DNA from: Euryodendron excelsum
Taxonomy: Eukaryota > Streptophyta > Magnoliopsida > Ericales > Pentaphylacaceae
Assembly: GCA_033060915.1 (NCBI GenBank)
Contig: CM065378.1
Span: 16,775,501-16,839,500 of the forward strand
Reading direction: 5' to 3'
DNA: 64,000 nucleotides
Shown here: in pieces, positions 22,956 to 35,500 of the stretch
Position numbering within the stretch: the stretch's first letter is position 1
Layout: each line of letters starts with the position of its first letter
Notes under the pieces: generated by a model
The model's database searches: none
Told to the model about the DNA's origin: nothing
Seen by the model: the letters and a program-made list of their open reading frames with translations, nothing else
Program-made: the position numbers and the translations under genes

Positions 22956-25900
22956 TGTTCACTCACTCACAGTGAGAAGTGTCAAGAATGGTTTTAGCGT
23001 TTTTCTATTGCAGTGCAAATTCTATAACCCTGCAAGTCCAGCATCAATGGTTGTTTCGAAAAAAAGGAAATGAGAAAAGGGGAACCACCTTTATTTTTGG
23101 TAGTTTTTTTTTCCTTTTTCTCTTTATGAGGCCACGCAATCCATAACCAATGTTCCCGGTAATTAACGATGGTTGGTTGTGGTGGGAAGATGCTTGGGCA
23201 AAGATAATCTGTTGGAGAACAATATATATATATATATATATCAGGAATCATATACACCAAGTGAGACATGATTTTGCAAAGATGGATTTGCTGAAAGTTT
23301 GGAATAATTGCTTTTAATTAATTCATCTACTTTTTTCCACCTTTCATATCATCATGACCTTGAACAAGACGCACAAATGCGCTTTAGCTGGATCCATGGA
23401 ACATCATTCTGATCAGTACAGATAAGCTTTATCTTGGAGGTCTCATGGTCATACTTTTCAATCATGGTTTGTTTTTCCGATAAGATCATCCACTTACCTT
23501 GTGGTTTTCTGAAATTTTCATCTTGTTACTCTACTGGTGTGCAGAAAATAATTTAGTTTGTTGCCAGAAATGAGAAACATTTCATTGCAGCATTAATTGA
23601 TTTTTTTTTACCAGTGTTTTTCTTATATTAATCTTAATAGATAGATATCAAAACAGAGACACAAAACAAGTAACAAAACAGTGTTTGTAACTAAATCCCA
23701 TATCTCTGAAAATTTGCCACCTCTGAGTTTGATACTTACATTTTGTAAGATCGATCGATCTCTGTGAGTGAGAGCTAGCTAGCTAGCTAGCCTCCTGCAG
23801 TTTGCTTAATATTAATTAGTATTGTCTGTTATTACTTAATTATTTTTTGGGTAGGAAAGGTATTTTATGTTTGTGGCCCATAATAGCTAGGCGATCTTCA
23901 CGCCCAATGGTCCAGATGGATGATGATGATGAGTGATCATCATCGATGGCACCACCAGGCCTAGTCAACCATATTTCATTTATATTAACGCTTTTTGCCA
24001 AAACCCCAAAACCGTGAGATTCCCAATCCACTCGAACTACTTTTGCGTTAATAATGTGCTTGCATGCTTCTGCTGCAGCTTTCCTTGTTTTCCCCTTTAT
24101 CAGCAGTGGCGTGGTGTCGGGTGGGCCGTGGGCTGGTTCTTACTTTTCAAGCAAAAGAAGAGTAGAATGGAATAGAACAGAATTACTCTTATCCAAAAAC
24201 AAAAAAAAACCAAAAAAGAATAGAATAGAACAGAACAAGCATTTCTTAATTCCGACGCAAAAAAAAAAAAAAAAAAAAAAGGAACAGGCGTTTCTTATTT
24301 CAGCTGTCAGCTAGGTTGTTAATTATTTCTTGAGAGAGAATTTAATTATTGGCTGAATGCACCGGTGGATAGCTAGCTGCTTCACTAGTGAATTGGTCAA
24401 GGCTCTGAATCCTACCATGCAATCATATCATAATGGATCACATATGTATGAATGGAAAGTCTTTCTAAGATCAATATGGGAATATATAATTCACTACAAC
24501 GAATGAGGGTTTCCGTGGCAATTGCATTTGTCACTAAATGTAGATATTTGTCACTAATTTTTTTCGTCACTAAAACTGAAAATTGTTGTAGTTATAATTA
24601 ATGCCCTCTTGAGAAACTTTCATATCTCCTCTATGCTCGTGATCTTCTTCTTCAACTAGTAGAGGTGTTTGGACACTTGTCAAATTAAACTTCCAATCTC
24701 TAGATGTTCGGACCAATGAAAGCCAGCAATTATCTATTAGTTCGTGTCAAAAGATTTGCACAAAGACAATTGACTCTTGTAAACTTGAAAGTTAAATATG
24801 TCTAGCTTTAGCCCTTCACCATATTTCGCGTGAAGGGTTCCGTCTATATTCAAAAGGCATGTATATTAACCTCCACAAAGCTTAACAAATAAGTAGAACA
24901 GAAAGAGGGAGAGGCATATTTCATTCATCTCTTGTTAAATAGAATTGTCAACTGTAAGTTCATGAAATAACTAACAAATCACCAATAGAGAAAAAGCCCT
25001 TTGGAAATAATTTGAACTTTTTGAAGTTTCCAGTATTTACCTATATATTTAAAAAGGAGTGGATGCTAGAAGTACATTCAAGTCTAGAAAAAAATAATAA
25101 AAAAAGATAAGAACATGGAAATTCACTGCCTCATCAGTGTAGGTATCTCAGTTTAAAACAGACAACAACAAAGAATAACCCGTTAAATGGTAATAAAGAA
25201 TTTTCAATGACCTCCTCCTATCTAGAAGCCATTGAATAATGTAATTCCTTCTAGATTTAAAGAATGACATATATGTATACCAGCAATATAAAACACATCA
25301 TCATATATATATCTCCTCTCCAAGCCCAACCTTCTCCACCACCTAACTGGGTGACTAGAAGAATCTTGTTAATCTAACATTTGTATCCAATGTTTGTATG
25401 TCAGCATCAAATTGCAAAACCATGAGCACAAATTAATGTTCTCCGTTTCATATCGGCCTATTCCTTCCACAAAGAAGAAGAAGGATAGAATTCATCTGAT
25501 AACATTATTTGAGCTGTTAATTGGACAGTTAAAGCTCAGCCAAGTTAATTTTTTGCATGGTCGATCAATGAACGCTAATCTTATGGTCGGTCCTAAAAAC
25601 GCTGAGCAATGCCCACTTAACAAGATTTCTGTGGGATTTTGGAGAGATGATCAATTCCCAGGACTCAAATCCATGGTGAGACAACATGAAACCCCTATAT
25701 AAAGTCAAGCATATGCCAGTTGTTTTAGATATCAGCATGAGATGCCATCCCAATTTCAAAGTCGCATGTTTGAAGATGTTTTCAATTCAAGGGCCTAAAA
25801 CATGTAATTAAAAACTTAAAAATCAGCATGAGATGCTGTCCAAAATATAAAATAAAAAAAAAATTACAGATTCCCGGTGGTGCTCTAAGACTCTGAGTAT

Positions 25901-26018
25901 GCATAAAAGAAAACATTCTCTGAAAATTAAGGCTTCAAGTGGAAATGGTTCTTTATCATTCCTTAAATCATTATTGAGAAGAGAGTTCAAAAATAACATT
26001 ATCATGAATTCACATAAG
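22956..26018. other. spacer between the two subtilase genes
   Basis: It holds an (AT)n run at 23221-23240, a TAGC repeat near 23773-23790, a poly-A run at about 24259-24280 and a small CACTA-like repeat at 24492-24592. The ORFs at 24054-24314 and 25394-25702 have no domain. The part to the right of 22955 must hold the promoter of copy 1, but I cannot place its TATA box with confidence. Confidence 0.5.
24492..24592. mobile_element. possible miniature CACTA-type element (about 101 bp)
   Basis: It begins CACTACAAC and ends GTTGTAGT, near-perfect inverted termini of the CACTA kind. Inside are three spaced GTCACTAA words. No coding capacity. The flanks do not show a convincing 3-bp duplication. 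Confidence 0.45.
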
Positions 26019-28908
26019 TCAGTAACATTCAATTGCCTCCGTCCTCACAGACATGGGGCTTCTCACAGTATGCATTCCATTGGTCCAGGTTAAGCTCCCA
26101 AAATAGTATCCTGTGTTCATTTGATGGGTTGAAAAGACCGTAACCATGAAGGAGATTGTCTTGGTCCTAGCGTTGAAGGCCAATATATCAGGTCTCACTG
26201 ACACAATTGTACCCACAGGAGGCTCAATCACAGCTCGATATATGGAATTTACAGGTCCTACATTTGTCACAGTTCTGGTGAGGGTAGTGGAATTTCTGAG
26301 ACTTGGTATGGTTATGGAAGGTAGGTTTACATCCAGGATGGAGGGTTGTTTACTGGGACACACCGTGGGTTGTCCTGTAAGTCGAGAGATAGCAGTATCA
26401 TTGTAGGCCATAGCACAGAGGTAATGTGTGTAATCAGCTCTGCCCATGTCATAGACCAAACCAGGGTCTGCAGCACCATTTGGGTTTACAATCCCACCTC
26501 CAAAATCAAATGGATCAGCAAGCTTTCTAGGGGATCCCTCAGCAAAGGTTGGAAAACCATATTGATCATTCCTCCATGCTGCAGTAAGATATGCAATCAG
26601 CAAATAGAAAGGACTCTCAATCTAATAGTTCTCTCAAACAAAACTAACGGAATTGAATTCACCAGTTGTGGTAAGTGCAGATTTTATAGCTGCTGGGGAC
26701 CAATCAGGGTGCAACGCTTTGAGTAGTGCTACAATGCCCGAGACATGAGGAGTTGCCATTGATGTTCCTGAATGCATGATGAATCCACTGTCTGCCAATG
26801 GATCAAGGGGAGAAGTGGCAGCTAATATATTCACACCTGGTGCAGTTATATCTGGCTGCGCCACATAGAAAGAACAAAATGGTCTCCAACATCAAGAATT
26901 CTAAAAGAGGCACAACAAAATAAGAAACTTGAATATTTACGGGAAAATGCAGGTAAAGCTAAGACCTCTTAACTTGAATAAAAGGAGAACTGAGAAAAAC
27001 GGGGACAGTAACTTCACAATGTTTTTCGGAAAAAAGCCAGCCCAGTACTGAAAAGAATGGTCTTTCTGTTAAAATAGAAGCTCAAAAGTTTTCAGTAGCA
27101 ACTTTTGCCCACTAAATCATGGTCTTTCTAAATCCATTTCAGGATCTTCCTTCTCCAAATACCAGTTAGGTAAAACCAGAAGTTTGTATGTTGGTATGTC
27201 AGTCACTATGGATTGAGTTTGGTTTAGGCTGGCACAGGAACTACAATCTGTAGAGTAGGTACAATCCAAACCCACTCTTGCAGCCTGCCTGAATTAGTCT
27301 TAATGAAGAAGGTCTTCCAAATCTCACTATAAACAGAATCAAACAGCACTTTCCTTTCAACTGACATAAGAGTACCTTGAGAATCGCGGGTGCAATAGAG
27401 CTAGGGCCCCTCGATGAGAAATAAGCCACCTTTGCTGACAGAGGCTTGCCCACTTGAGTTTTAGAAGGGCTCAATTTTACTATAGGAGACCTATTTGCCC
27501 AAGTCAAATCATAATTCACCGTTTAGAAAGAAAGTAACGAAGCATCAATAATGATTGTAAAGCAGAGAATGGTTGATGATGATAACTGATACCTAGTAGA
27601 GCGAATGTAATACAGTATTTGTGTCCCAAGCTCATAGTCGACTTCAATGCATGGGAAGTCATTGCTGCATGGAGCCATGACATCTCCAGGATTTTTTGCG
27701 ACAATTACCCCGACACCACCTGCAGCTCTCACTGCTGATGATGCACTTGATATTGCTATTCTACGAGCCACTGAAGTGAAGCAGAGCACTACCTTTCCAG
27801 CTACTGAACTGCGATTGAATGATAGCGCTTGACAGTCACTGCAACCAGGTTGTCCCAAGATCAAAACATGCATTTAGTAACATGACAAGTACAAGCGTGT
27901 TCAGGGGATTAGGTACTGATCCAATATAGAATATTAAGTTACCCTGAGGATGTAGGATTAAGCCCTTTGGCCTCTGGGTAGAGCAAACCTGTGAACCCAA
28001 TTTCCTTTCCTGTATACATGGCCTGACCCTACAACAATTAACAAGTCAATCAGTGACTGCACAGTCTGCACTCTTGTACCCAAAAACAATTGGGTGATCA
28101 AGTGCGTCAAACAGTAGATCAAAATACACTTTGCAACAGGCAACTGCGAACATACCAGTACAGTGTTATTATTTCCAAGTGTGACAGGTGTAGGAAATGC
28201 ACGATCCGTGGTGCTAGCTGCCACGGTTAGGATCCATGGTGCCGTATTCTGTACTGTCTGAGCAGAGGGTCCGTCATTGGCAGCCCCACAAACAACAGTG
28301 ATGCCCTTGGCCACAGCATGGAAGGAGCCAGTGGCAATTCCATCACGTTCATCAACATCTGAGAACAGAGGAATTGAAGAGCCAATTGACAGTGATAAAA
28401 CGTCGACCCCATCATGTATGGCTTCATCAAAGGCTTTCAGTATATCAGCAGATGCACATTGTCCTCGAAGCACATTCCAGCATACCTTGTATATAGCCAA
28501 TCGAGCATTGGGTGCACCACCTCTTACAGTCCCGACACCAAGTCCCTTGTAGCTAATGTTGCTCACATGAGAACCAGCTGCTGTGCTAGATGTGTGTGTG
28601 CCGTGTCCATTTGCATCTCTTGGGGACAAGTATTCTTGTTTTGCCGAGGTGTTTAAGGGCTGTTCATAATCCGCAAGAAACCCGTTGATAAACCAACGGG
28701 CACCAATCACTTTTCTATTGCAATGTGCTGTGGCATTAAATTGCTCCCCAGATTCACAAACACCCTTCCAGTGAGACGGGATTGGCCCAATCCCCTCATC
28801 ATTGAAAACCTTTGACTCCGGCCAGATTCCTGTTTTATTGGATGATATATTCAGAGTCCCTCAAATACTACGTACATTCATGTGTGTGCCGGGGTGCGTC
28901 TGTGTCAG

Positions 28909-28956
<48 letters not shown>

Positions 28957-29758
28957 ATCAAAGACACCTACGATAACACCATCACCCATGTTGCTTTTGT
29001 GAAGAAGATTGTTCGGCGTATGGGAAGAAAGACCCAGGTAATCCCAGCTCCTGGTTGTCTGCAGCTTGTGAAGGGAATTTGGTATTACTCGAATTACACC
29101 AGGAAAATCTGAAAATACATGAATTTTATATATGTCAAGCACTGTAAATGCCACAGAATTCAATTTAGAGAATGGGATTTATCTCCATTCTTTTCAATTA
29201 TCTGCAAACAAAATTTAGCGATCAATTAGTAGCAGCTCTTGTTTGAAAAGTACCGGCAAGTTTTTGTGCCTGAGACTCTGTAAGTTTAGCTGCGAACCCA
29301 GAGAAGCCATGATTGTAACTATACACCATCAATTTTGAGGCTCTTTCCTTGCTGCAGAATAAATGTTACACATTTAAAAAAAAAAAGCAGTTTATGTAGA
29401 TCTTATTTATCAACTTTTATACTCAAATATACAAATATACACACACACACACACATATATATATATAATTTATGTTGTTACCTCCCGACTACAGTGGCAA
29501 GCATGTCATGATGTGAATGAGTGATGAGCTGTGGATCGTCGTGCTGCCTTTCTCCAAGATATACGATGTGAACCTGTTCAATTGGAAGGAAGAATGTTTA
29601 CAAATTCTCCAAATTCATTCTTTATGGACAAGACAGAGGTGTGATTAAGATGCTGAAAGATGACATACATTGCTCTTGGCGTCCACTTTCGTTATAAAGA
29701 AGCCTTGCCCACAGAGAACAAAGAAAAGAAAAACGAAGAAGGGAGTTGTCTTGCTCAT
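26019..29758 (-). CDS. subtilisin-like serine protease, SBT3-like (copy 2), 10 exons, 769 aa
   Basis: Exons assembled by hand: 29669-29758, 29482-29573, 29254-29351, 28953-29108, 28156-28829, 27943-28028, 27593-27838, 27376-27490, 26663-26855, 26019-26578. They sum to 2310 nt (770 codons), all with GT-AG introns and no internal stop. The start ATG is 29758-29756. A clear signal peptide ([20 protein letters not shown]) is followed by the I9 propeptide ([17 protein letters not shown]), Asp144 (GVFDTG), His221 (GHGTHT), an Asn in GAANDGP, a PA domain, Ser551 (GTSMATPH) and a fibronectin-III-like end (TRTVTNVG). Exons 2, 3, 4 and 8 are the same length as in copy 1 (92, 98, 156, 115 nt). Intron 4 starts inside a GA/CT microsatellite, and a compound microsatellite lies in the 5' leader. 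Probably an active secreted protease. Confidence 0.9.
28912..28951 (-). repeat. (GA/CT)n microsatellite at the 5' splice site of intron 4
   Basis: Twenty GA units lie on the + strand, directly abutting exon 4 (which ends at 28953). On the gene strand the intron begins GTCTCTCTCT, so the donor positions +3 onward belong to the repeat. Confidence 0.95.
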
Positions 29759-29769
29759 ATCTTCTCGTC

Positions 29770-29824
<55 letters not shown>
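29770..29824 (-). repeat. compound (TG)n(AG)n microsatellite in the 5' leader of subtilase copy 2
   Basis: About 11 TG units followed by about 16 AG units on the + strand. On the gene strand this is (CT)n(CA)n, ending about a dozen bases before the ATG at 29758. Confidence 0.95.
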
Positions 29825-29827
<3 letters not shown>

Positions 29828-31079
29828 AGAACAGAAGGGATAATTAAATCAGAGAAAGGGAGGAAGAAGATACTTTGGAATAACTTAATAACTCTCCTGA
29901 TGAGGGAAGATGTTGATGCATACATACAAGTTATGGCTCTGTTTGAATTGTACGATTACGATATACAAGTTCCTGTTGGTGGGTGGTTGGGCGGAGACTT
30001 GTGAAATGAAAAGGTCAAGATTTGCAGACCGTACTTTTCATTCTGTACATTTGCAACGTCGATTTTTGACCCGTCACCCAGCTCCTATCGCGAAGATGGA
30101 ACAGTCAATGTTTGAAGTGTATATATATATCACAAAAAAATGTATAAAATAAGTTGGCACAAGTCATATAACCACCCACGTTACAATCGCTTACACGGTC
30201 CAATCAATGGAGAGTTAATATATATATATCTTCATATCGGCTCTCTCTATGTGTGGAGATTAATCTCCGAGCACTTCTTTTATACGCGAGAACTTTTTCT
30301 TGGGATTAAATACGAAGCACGGTATAAGCCCTGAAACCTAACATTACGGGAAAAAAAGTGTTACAGGGGGGAAACAGAATATAAGAGAGTATCCCTCAAA
30401 CGCGAAATGACACGTAATAATAAATGACGATAACAGAACAAAAGACATCAGAAAATTTGTTTCGCTTCTAACATTTGGGATGGTGGTCCCAAAAAAAAAT
30501 AGTCCCCAATCAATTACAATGCGATATAAATAAATAGTTGACTAAAAATTAGTGGTTTTTGACATTTCTGAATGGACCAACAGAATTTTGGACTTTGGCA
30601 GATCGCCAACTTTGAATTTAGCTTAACCCCACACAAATAGAAGGATGGATCAATGATAACTGAAACCTTCTTGGGTTTTTGACATTGTCAGAGTTTGGCT
30701 AACGTTAAGGCTAATTCAAATTGAAAATCGAAGTTGAAAAAAACCAAATAGTGCAAGAGACGACTCAACCACTACCTTCCCAAGGTAGTTAAAGTCTTAC
30801 ATAATCAAGGAAGGGTCACAGCCACCAGAGACTTACGCAACGACACCTTCGTCTCCAATGTCACCCTTTTCCTTTACGACATATTTTCATCTGAATTGAA
30901 GCACTGTGCATCACCAAGCAGATTCCTGCATATAATTTGCATAATATTATTATTATTATTGTTATTACTTGCATCGATAAGCTTTAATCTAAACATGTCA
31001 TCCAAATTGTTTGACCGTCGAAGCTTCCTATGCATTGTGCATTAATCAACAACCAGAAAATGGCACATCATCAACCGAT

Positions 31080-31183
31080 GCAATATAATCTGGCAAAATA
31101 AAAAATTTCAGCTAACAAATATTGCGAAGGGGGGCCCACATGATTTATTGGGTGAAATTTTTTATTTTGCCAGATTATATTGC
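31080..31183. repeat. perfect 31-bp inverted repeat with 42-bp loop
   Basis: The left arm 31080-31110 (starting GCAATATAATCTGGC) is the exact reverse complement of the right arm 31153-31183 (ending GCCAGATTATATTGC). The loop 31111-31152 contains GGGGGGCCC. Pairing stops sharply at both ends. Confidence 0.95.
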
Positions 31184-31258
31184 TAAACATTACCAATAAG
31201 TGCTAAACATTCCATCTCCATCACCAAAAATTACCAATGCTAAACATTCCATCTCCAT
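31181..31258 (+). repeat. short direct repeats beside the inverted repeat
   Basis: TGCTAAACATT occurs at 31181, 31201 and 31238. The longer word TGCTAAACATTCCATCTCCA is shared by the last two (37 bp apart), and TACCAAT is found at 31191 and 31232. This suggests local slippage or template switching. Confidence 0.85.
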
Positions 31259-32532
31259 AACCGTCTGATACAACTTAATTTGCAAACTCTAAAGCTCGTC
31301 CGTCAGGTAGTCTTGGATGGGCTTGGCTGCGACATTGATTTTGTTAATATAATACAGGAGACCCACATGATAAAGAAAATAACAATAATGATAATGTCAG
31401 TGATAAAAAAAAGGCATTAGTAATTAACAATCATCAACCAAAGAGGTAGAAGGTCGCCAATAATACAAATTTACAATTAAGATACAGCAATTGTCAATAT
31501 TTCATGTCCTAGGAGATACCCACAAAATGTAGTTGCTTGCCTGGCTAATCTAGCTGCCTGAAAGTTTTTAGTGAATTCTCTGAACCTGATCCTAACGAGT
31601 TTGAAACTTGGCAGGACATGAAGCGCTTCAGGCAGAGCAGAAGTGGAAAACTGAAATTTCCATCTGACATCAATAAGTGCAAATGATTTACAGGACCGAA
31701 TTAGACGTAAGTTGATTCACACAGGTGGTCTCTATAGAGATCAAATTGAGACCAAGTTGTCTAAAGCGGTCGGTCGTATACAATATAACAACTAATGATT
31801 GCACTAACAAACAAATTGAAGGTCCAAGAAAATGACAAATGATAATTAGCAATGACAGCATGGCCATGAGAAATAATATGATTCTTTCTGATTTTTAACC
31901 AAAGTTGTGGTATTAGAGAAAAATGTCCAGTAAAGATGCAGATGTCAACTCAAGTAACTTATTGGCTACATAGTGTTGACGTAATTGTGCTTGTATACTT
32001 AACATGAAAAGATTAATGACTTCCCAATCCAACCTTCAAATAAACACTTGTAAACAGCTTTAACTAAAAACGACTTTTAAGTGATGTAGTAGACAATCTT
32101 GTGAAGTCGTCGTCGCTAGGATTCACATTTAACTATAATGAAACCCGAGGATGTATTTGTACGAACTGGGGAATTGTCAGCTCAAATTAGTGCAGCAAGC
32201 TTCCAACTATTATGTACAACTCATGAGGGAGAAAGGTTGCAGAAAACTCTCGTGAAAAACTTGCTATCATGACCTCACCTGTTCAATATTTGAGATTGCT
32301 TCATGACCTCAACAGCTTTTCAGGCAAGAGCATGCTGTATGACCTTAACAGCTTTTCACGTAGGAGAGGTTACCATCCCGTTGCTGCCATCAATTACTGT
32401 CAATTAGAAAAGAAATTGGCCAGAACGAAAAAAGCCAGGATCCAGGAAAGAAGCCCACAAATAAATTTCTGGAGAAGTATTTCATCATCCTTTCAAATAT
32501 TTTCATAGACTCTCCATGTAAGGACTCGATAA

Positions 32533-35500
32533 TCAAGCACCAGCTTTTGCCTCCTTTGAAATGAGATTAATGCCACGAACCCAGAGTTCCAAAACAGGAG
32601 CAGAGCTTGCCTCAAAGTGAACCTCTCTCCCTGTCTCGGTCAACACCCTGAAAATCACTCTGTTTTTGTCCCCTCTACTACGTCCCCAATTCTTTAGAAA
32701 GTTTGCACTAGCCCCTGCAACTGCCTCCTTGCATGCTACATTCCTCCGACTTGACTTTCCCCATGTTAACAATCCAGATTTCAGCATCCGAACAGCCTTT
32801 ACATGTGGTGAACCTCTCCCTTCCCGGGTATGCTTGCAAAGCTCCTCACCTGACAGCACATGAGAACGAGCTAAGTGATCAAATATCACACCCTCTGCAA
32901 ACTTACATTTATTGCTTTTCTTAGCCAGAGATAAGGCTGTCTCGCCCCTCTTATTGATGATCCCACAATCAGCACCTCTTTGCAACAACAGTTTGCATAC
33001 GTCAGCATGGCCTCCCTTGGCGGCAAGCATAAGAGGTAAATCACCATTTTCATCCAGAGAATTTATAGGAAAGCCCATTTTCAAGAGCTGAACTAGTGCA
33101 GGCAGGTCTCCTATCTGTGCTGCAAAGTGAAGAGCTCTGAATTCTGAGGAACCTGTTAGCTTATGAGCAAGCAAAGCATCAAGCATGATCTCTTCAAATC
33201 GGTTCCTGTTACCGATGTAGGCTTGATCCAGCAACATGGATACGACTGTGTGCCCATCCCTGCTCTTCACACTTATGTCAGCCCCAGCCACAATAAGAAG
33301 ACGGAAAGTCTCAAGGTGACCTGCTTTTACTGCCACCAGAACTGGCGTCAGACCTAAACCATCATGCTTATTTATATCTTCTGTTGAATGTTGGAGGATC
33401 ATCTGAAGAAGCTCTGAGTTTCCAGTTCCAGCAACAAAATGTAGCAGAGAGAAAACTTCAAGGTTGGTGGAGCAGATCCTTTTCCCAGCAAGACTTGCCT
33501 GCCGAAGAATAGAGCCCACGGAGGACCCAAACCCACTTCTCTTTGCCAACTGTACTGCACTGTCCCCATAATTATTGACCAGGCCCATATCAGCACCTGA
33601 AATAATTAGCTCTAGGAAACAATCAGCCTGATCAGCTTTGGCAGCAATCATCAAAGCTGTGTCACCAGCCTCAGTCCTTGAATCAACATGGCAACCATGC
33701 AAGATCAACTGTTTGAGAATGGGAAGGCAACCCAGCCTAGCAGCCATGTGTAGAGGACGAGATTCATGTCCCTTCTTTGTTCTTATGGGAAACTCAACAT
33801 CAGCACCTGCATCAAGGAGCACAGTGACAGCATCAGGATTATGGCAGAGGATAGCATGGCATAGAAGGGTTCTTCCTTCTTGTTGAATTTCAAGGGACAA
33901 TGCTTGGTGCTGAAGCAATTGGTACAATACTTGGCCACTTGCTTCGTAATACTCAACCGCACACCACACTTCATTGTATGGTTCACCTAAGCATGCACCA
34001 ACCCTCAACTCCTCACCAGAGAAAATGTCCCATGACCAGGCTCCAAGCCTAACATAGCAATTGGTTTTTGCACCTGCCTGAACACATACATGTAAAATAA
34101 GAAAGCTGTCAGAAATCCTTAGTAAAAGAAACTTTAATTTTTGTTCAGAAAATAAACCAACTGAAGCTGCACAGACTGCACACATTAGGCACAAGGATAG
34201 CATGAGGTGTAATCAAGTAATGACACTAATTGAATGGAACTTATTTGTAGTATGATTTGTAGACCGTCTCATATATTGAAAAAGAAAGATACCAAGAGCA
34301 TCCTTTGACACCATCCGGAAAAAGGGGGATTATTCAGGGCGGGTACTACTATTTCCTCTTGGGCACAAGTGAAGACAATGTAATTGAAAATTAAATCAGG
34401 GGATGCAACTGTAGCTGATTACTTTAGAGCCTTCTAGACATGATGCTGAAGTAGGTTAAATTACAACTGAGAAATCTGATAATAAAGAAAGATTCAACCA
34501 ACTACCTCCAGCAAGTACTTAACTACAGACACTTGTTTGCTCACAACTGCAGCCACCAATGGTGTGCAGTCCACATTAGCATGTAAAGAAGGCTTGACAG
34601 AACGCAGGAGAACCCTATCCATGCAATTTATATCCACTCCATTCTGCAGAATCGAATAATATGAATTAAATCTATAGATAGCTCCCAATTTAAAATGTTA
34701 TTTACCATTTTCCATAATGTCCATTTGTACCTTGATTAAAGCAGTCACTACATCAACAAATCCTCTGCAGCTCGCAGATACAAGCCCATGTTGGGTCACC
34801 ATAGGTCCTGTCATCTCCGAGCAAATCAACAATTCTGCAGCTTTAGCCTGTCCACAGAGGCAAGCTTCTAGTAAAGCATCTTCACAAGCTGATTGAGATG
34901 CCCCTGCCTTGAGAAGCATGTCAAGAAGCGCACAGTGACCTTCACGAGCAGCAGCAGTTGTTGCATAGCCCCGAAATAACTGCTGGTTAACATAGGCACC
35001 CGCTGACTGCAAAAGAAAAGAAATGATCATAGAGAAAAGGAAACATTAATGAGAAGTGGAACACATTGCTGAGTAATGCCAACTGATACATGAGCTAATG
35101 AAACAATAAAAAATTATGACCATCGCAGAGAGCTAATCAATCAGTTAGAAACATAGCACCATTATCATACATGACTCCATAAGTCTAGCATCCTAGTAAA
35201 TCACTTAGTATATGTTTGGACACAAAAGTGAAGTTCCATTTGGGCTGACATAGCTCTTATTAGCTGTTATCTAGTTCCATACCTTTTGAATTTCCATTTA
35301 TGATAAAAACCAATTTTAGGCTTCAGTATAGGGTTTTCATTACAATTATATCATCTCCCTCGAAGATCTAGTAACAGCTCTATTTTAGAATGATACTGAA
35401 GACCAACTGAACGTTGTTCAACTTACATGGTTCAAACTGAATGTGACAACCTATCCCTTTTGGTCATTTTAGTCAAACGAAAAACATAGTGTGATGACGA

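Larger units (their letters stand above)
29825..32532. other. spacer between subtilase copy 2 and the ankyrin gene
   Basis: AT-rich sequence with short (AT)n runs near 30119-30131 and 30218-30230, one of which may be a promoter TATA for subtilase copy 2. It holds the perfect inverted repeat at 31080-31183 and the direct repeats at 31181-31258. No coding sequence is recognised; the frame at 32269-32508 has no domain. Confidence 0.5.
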
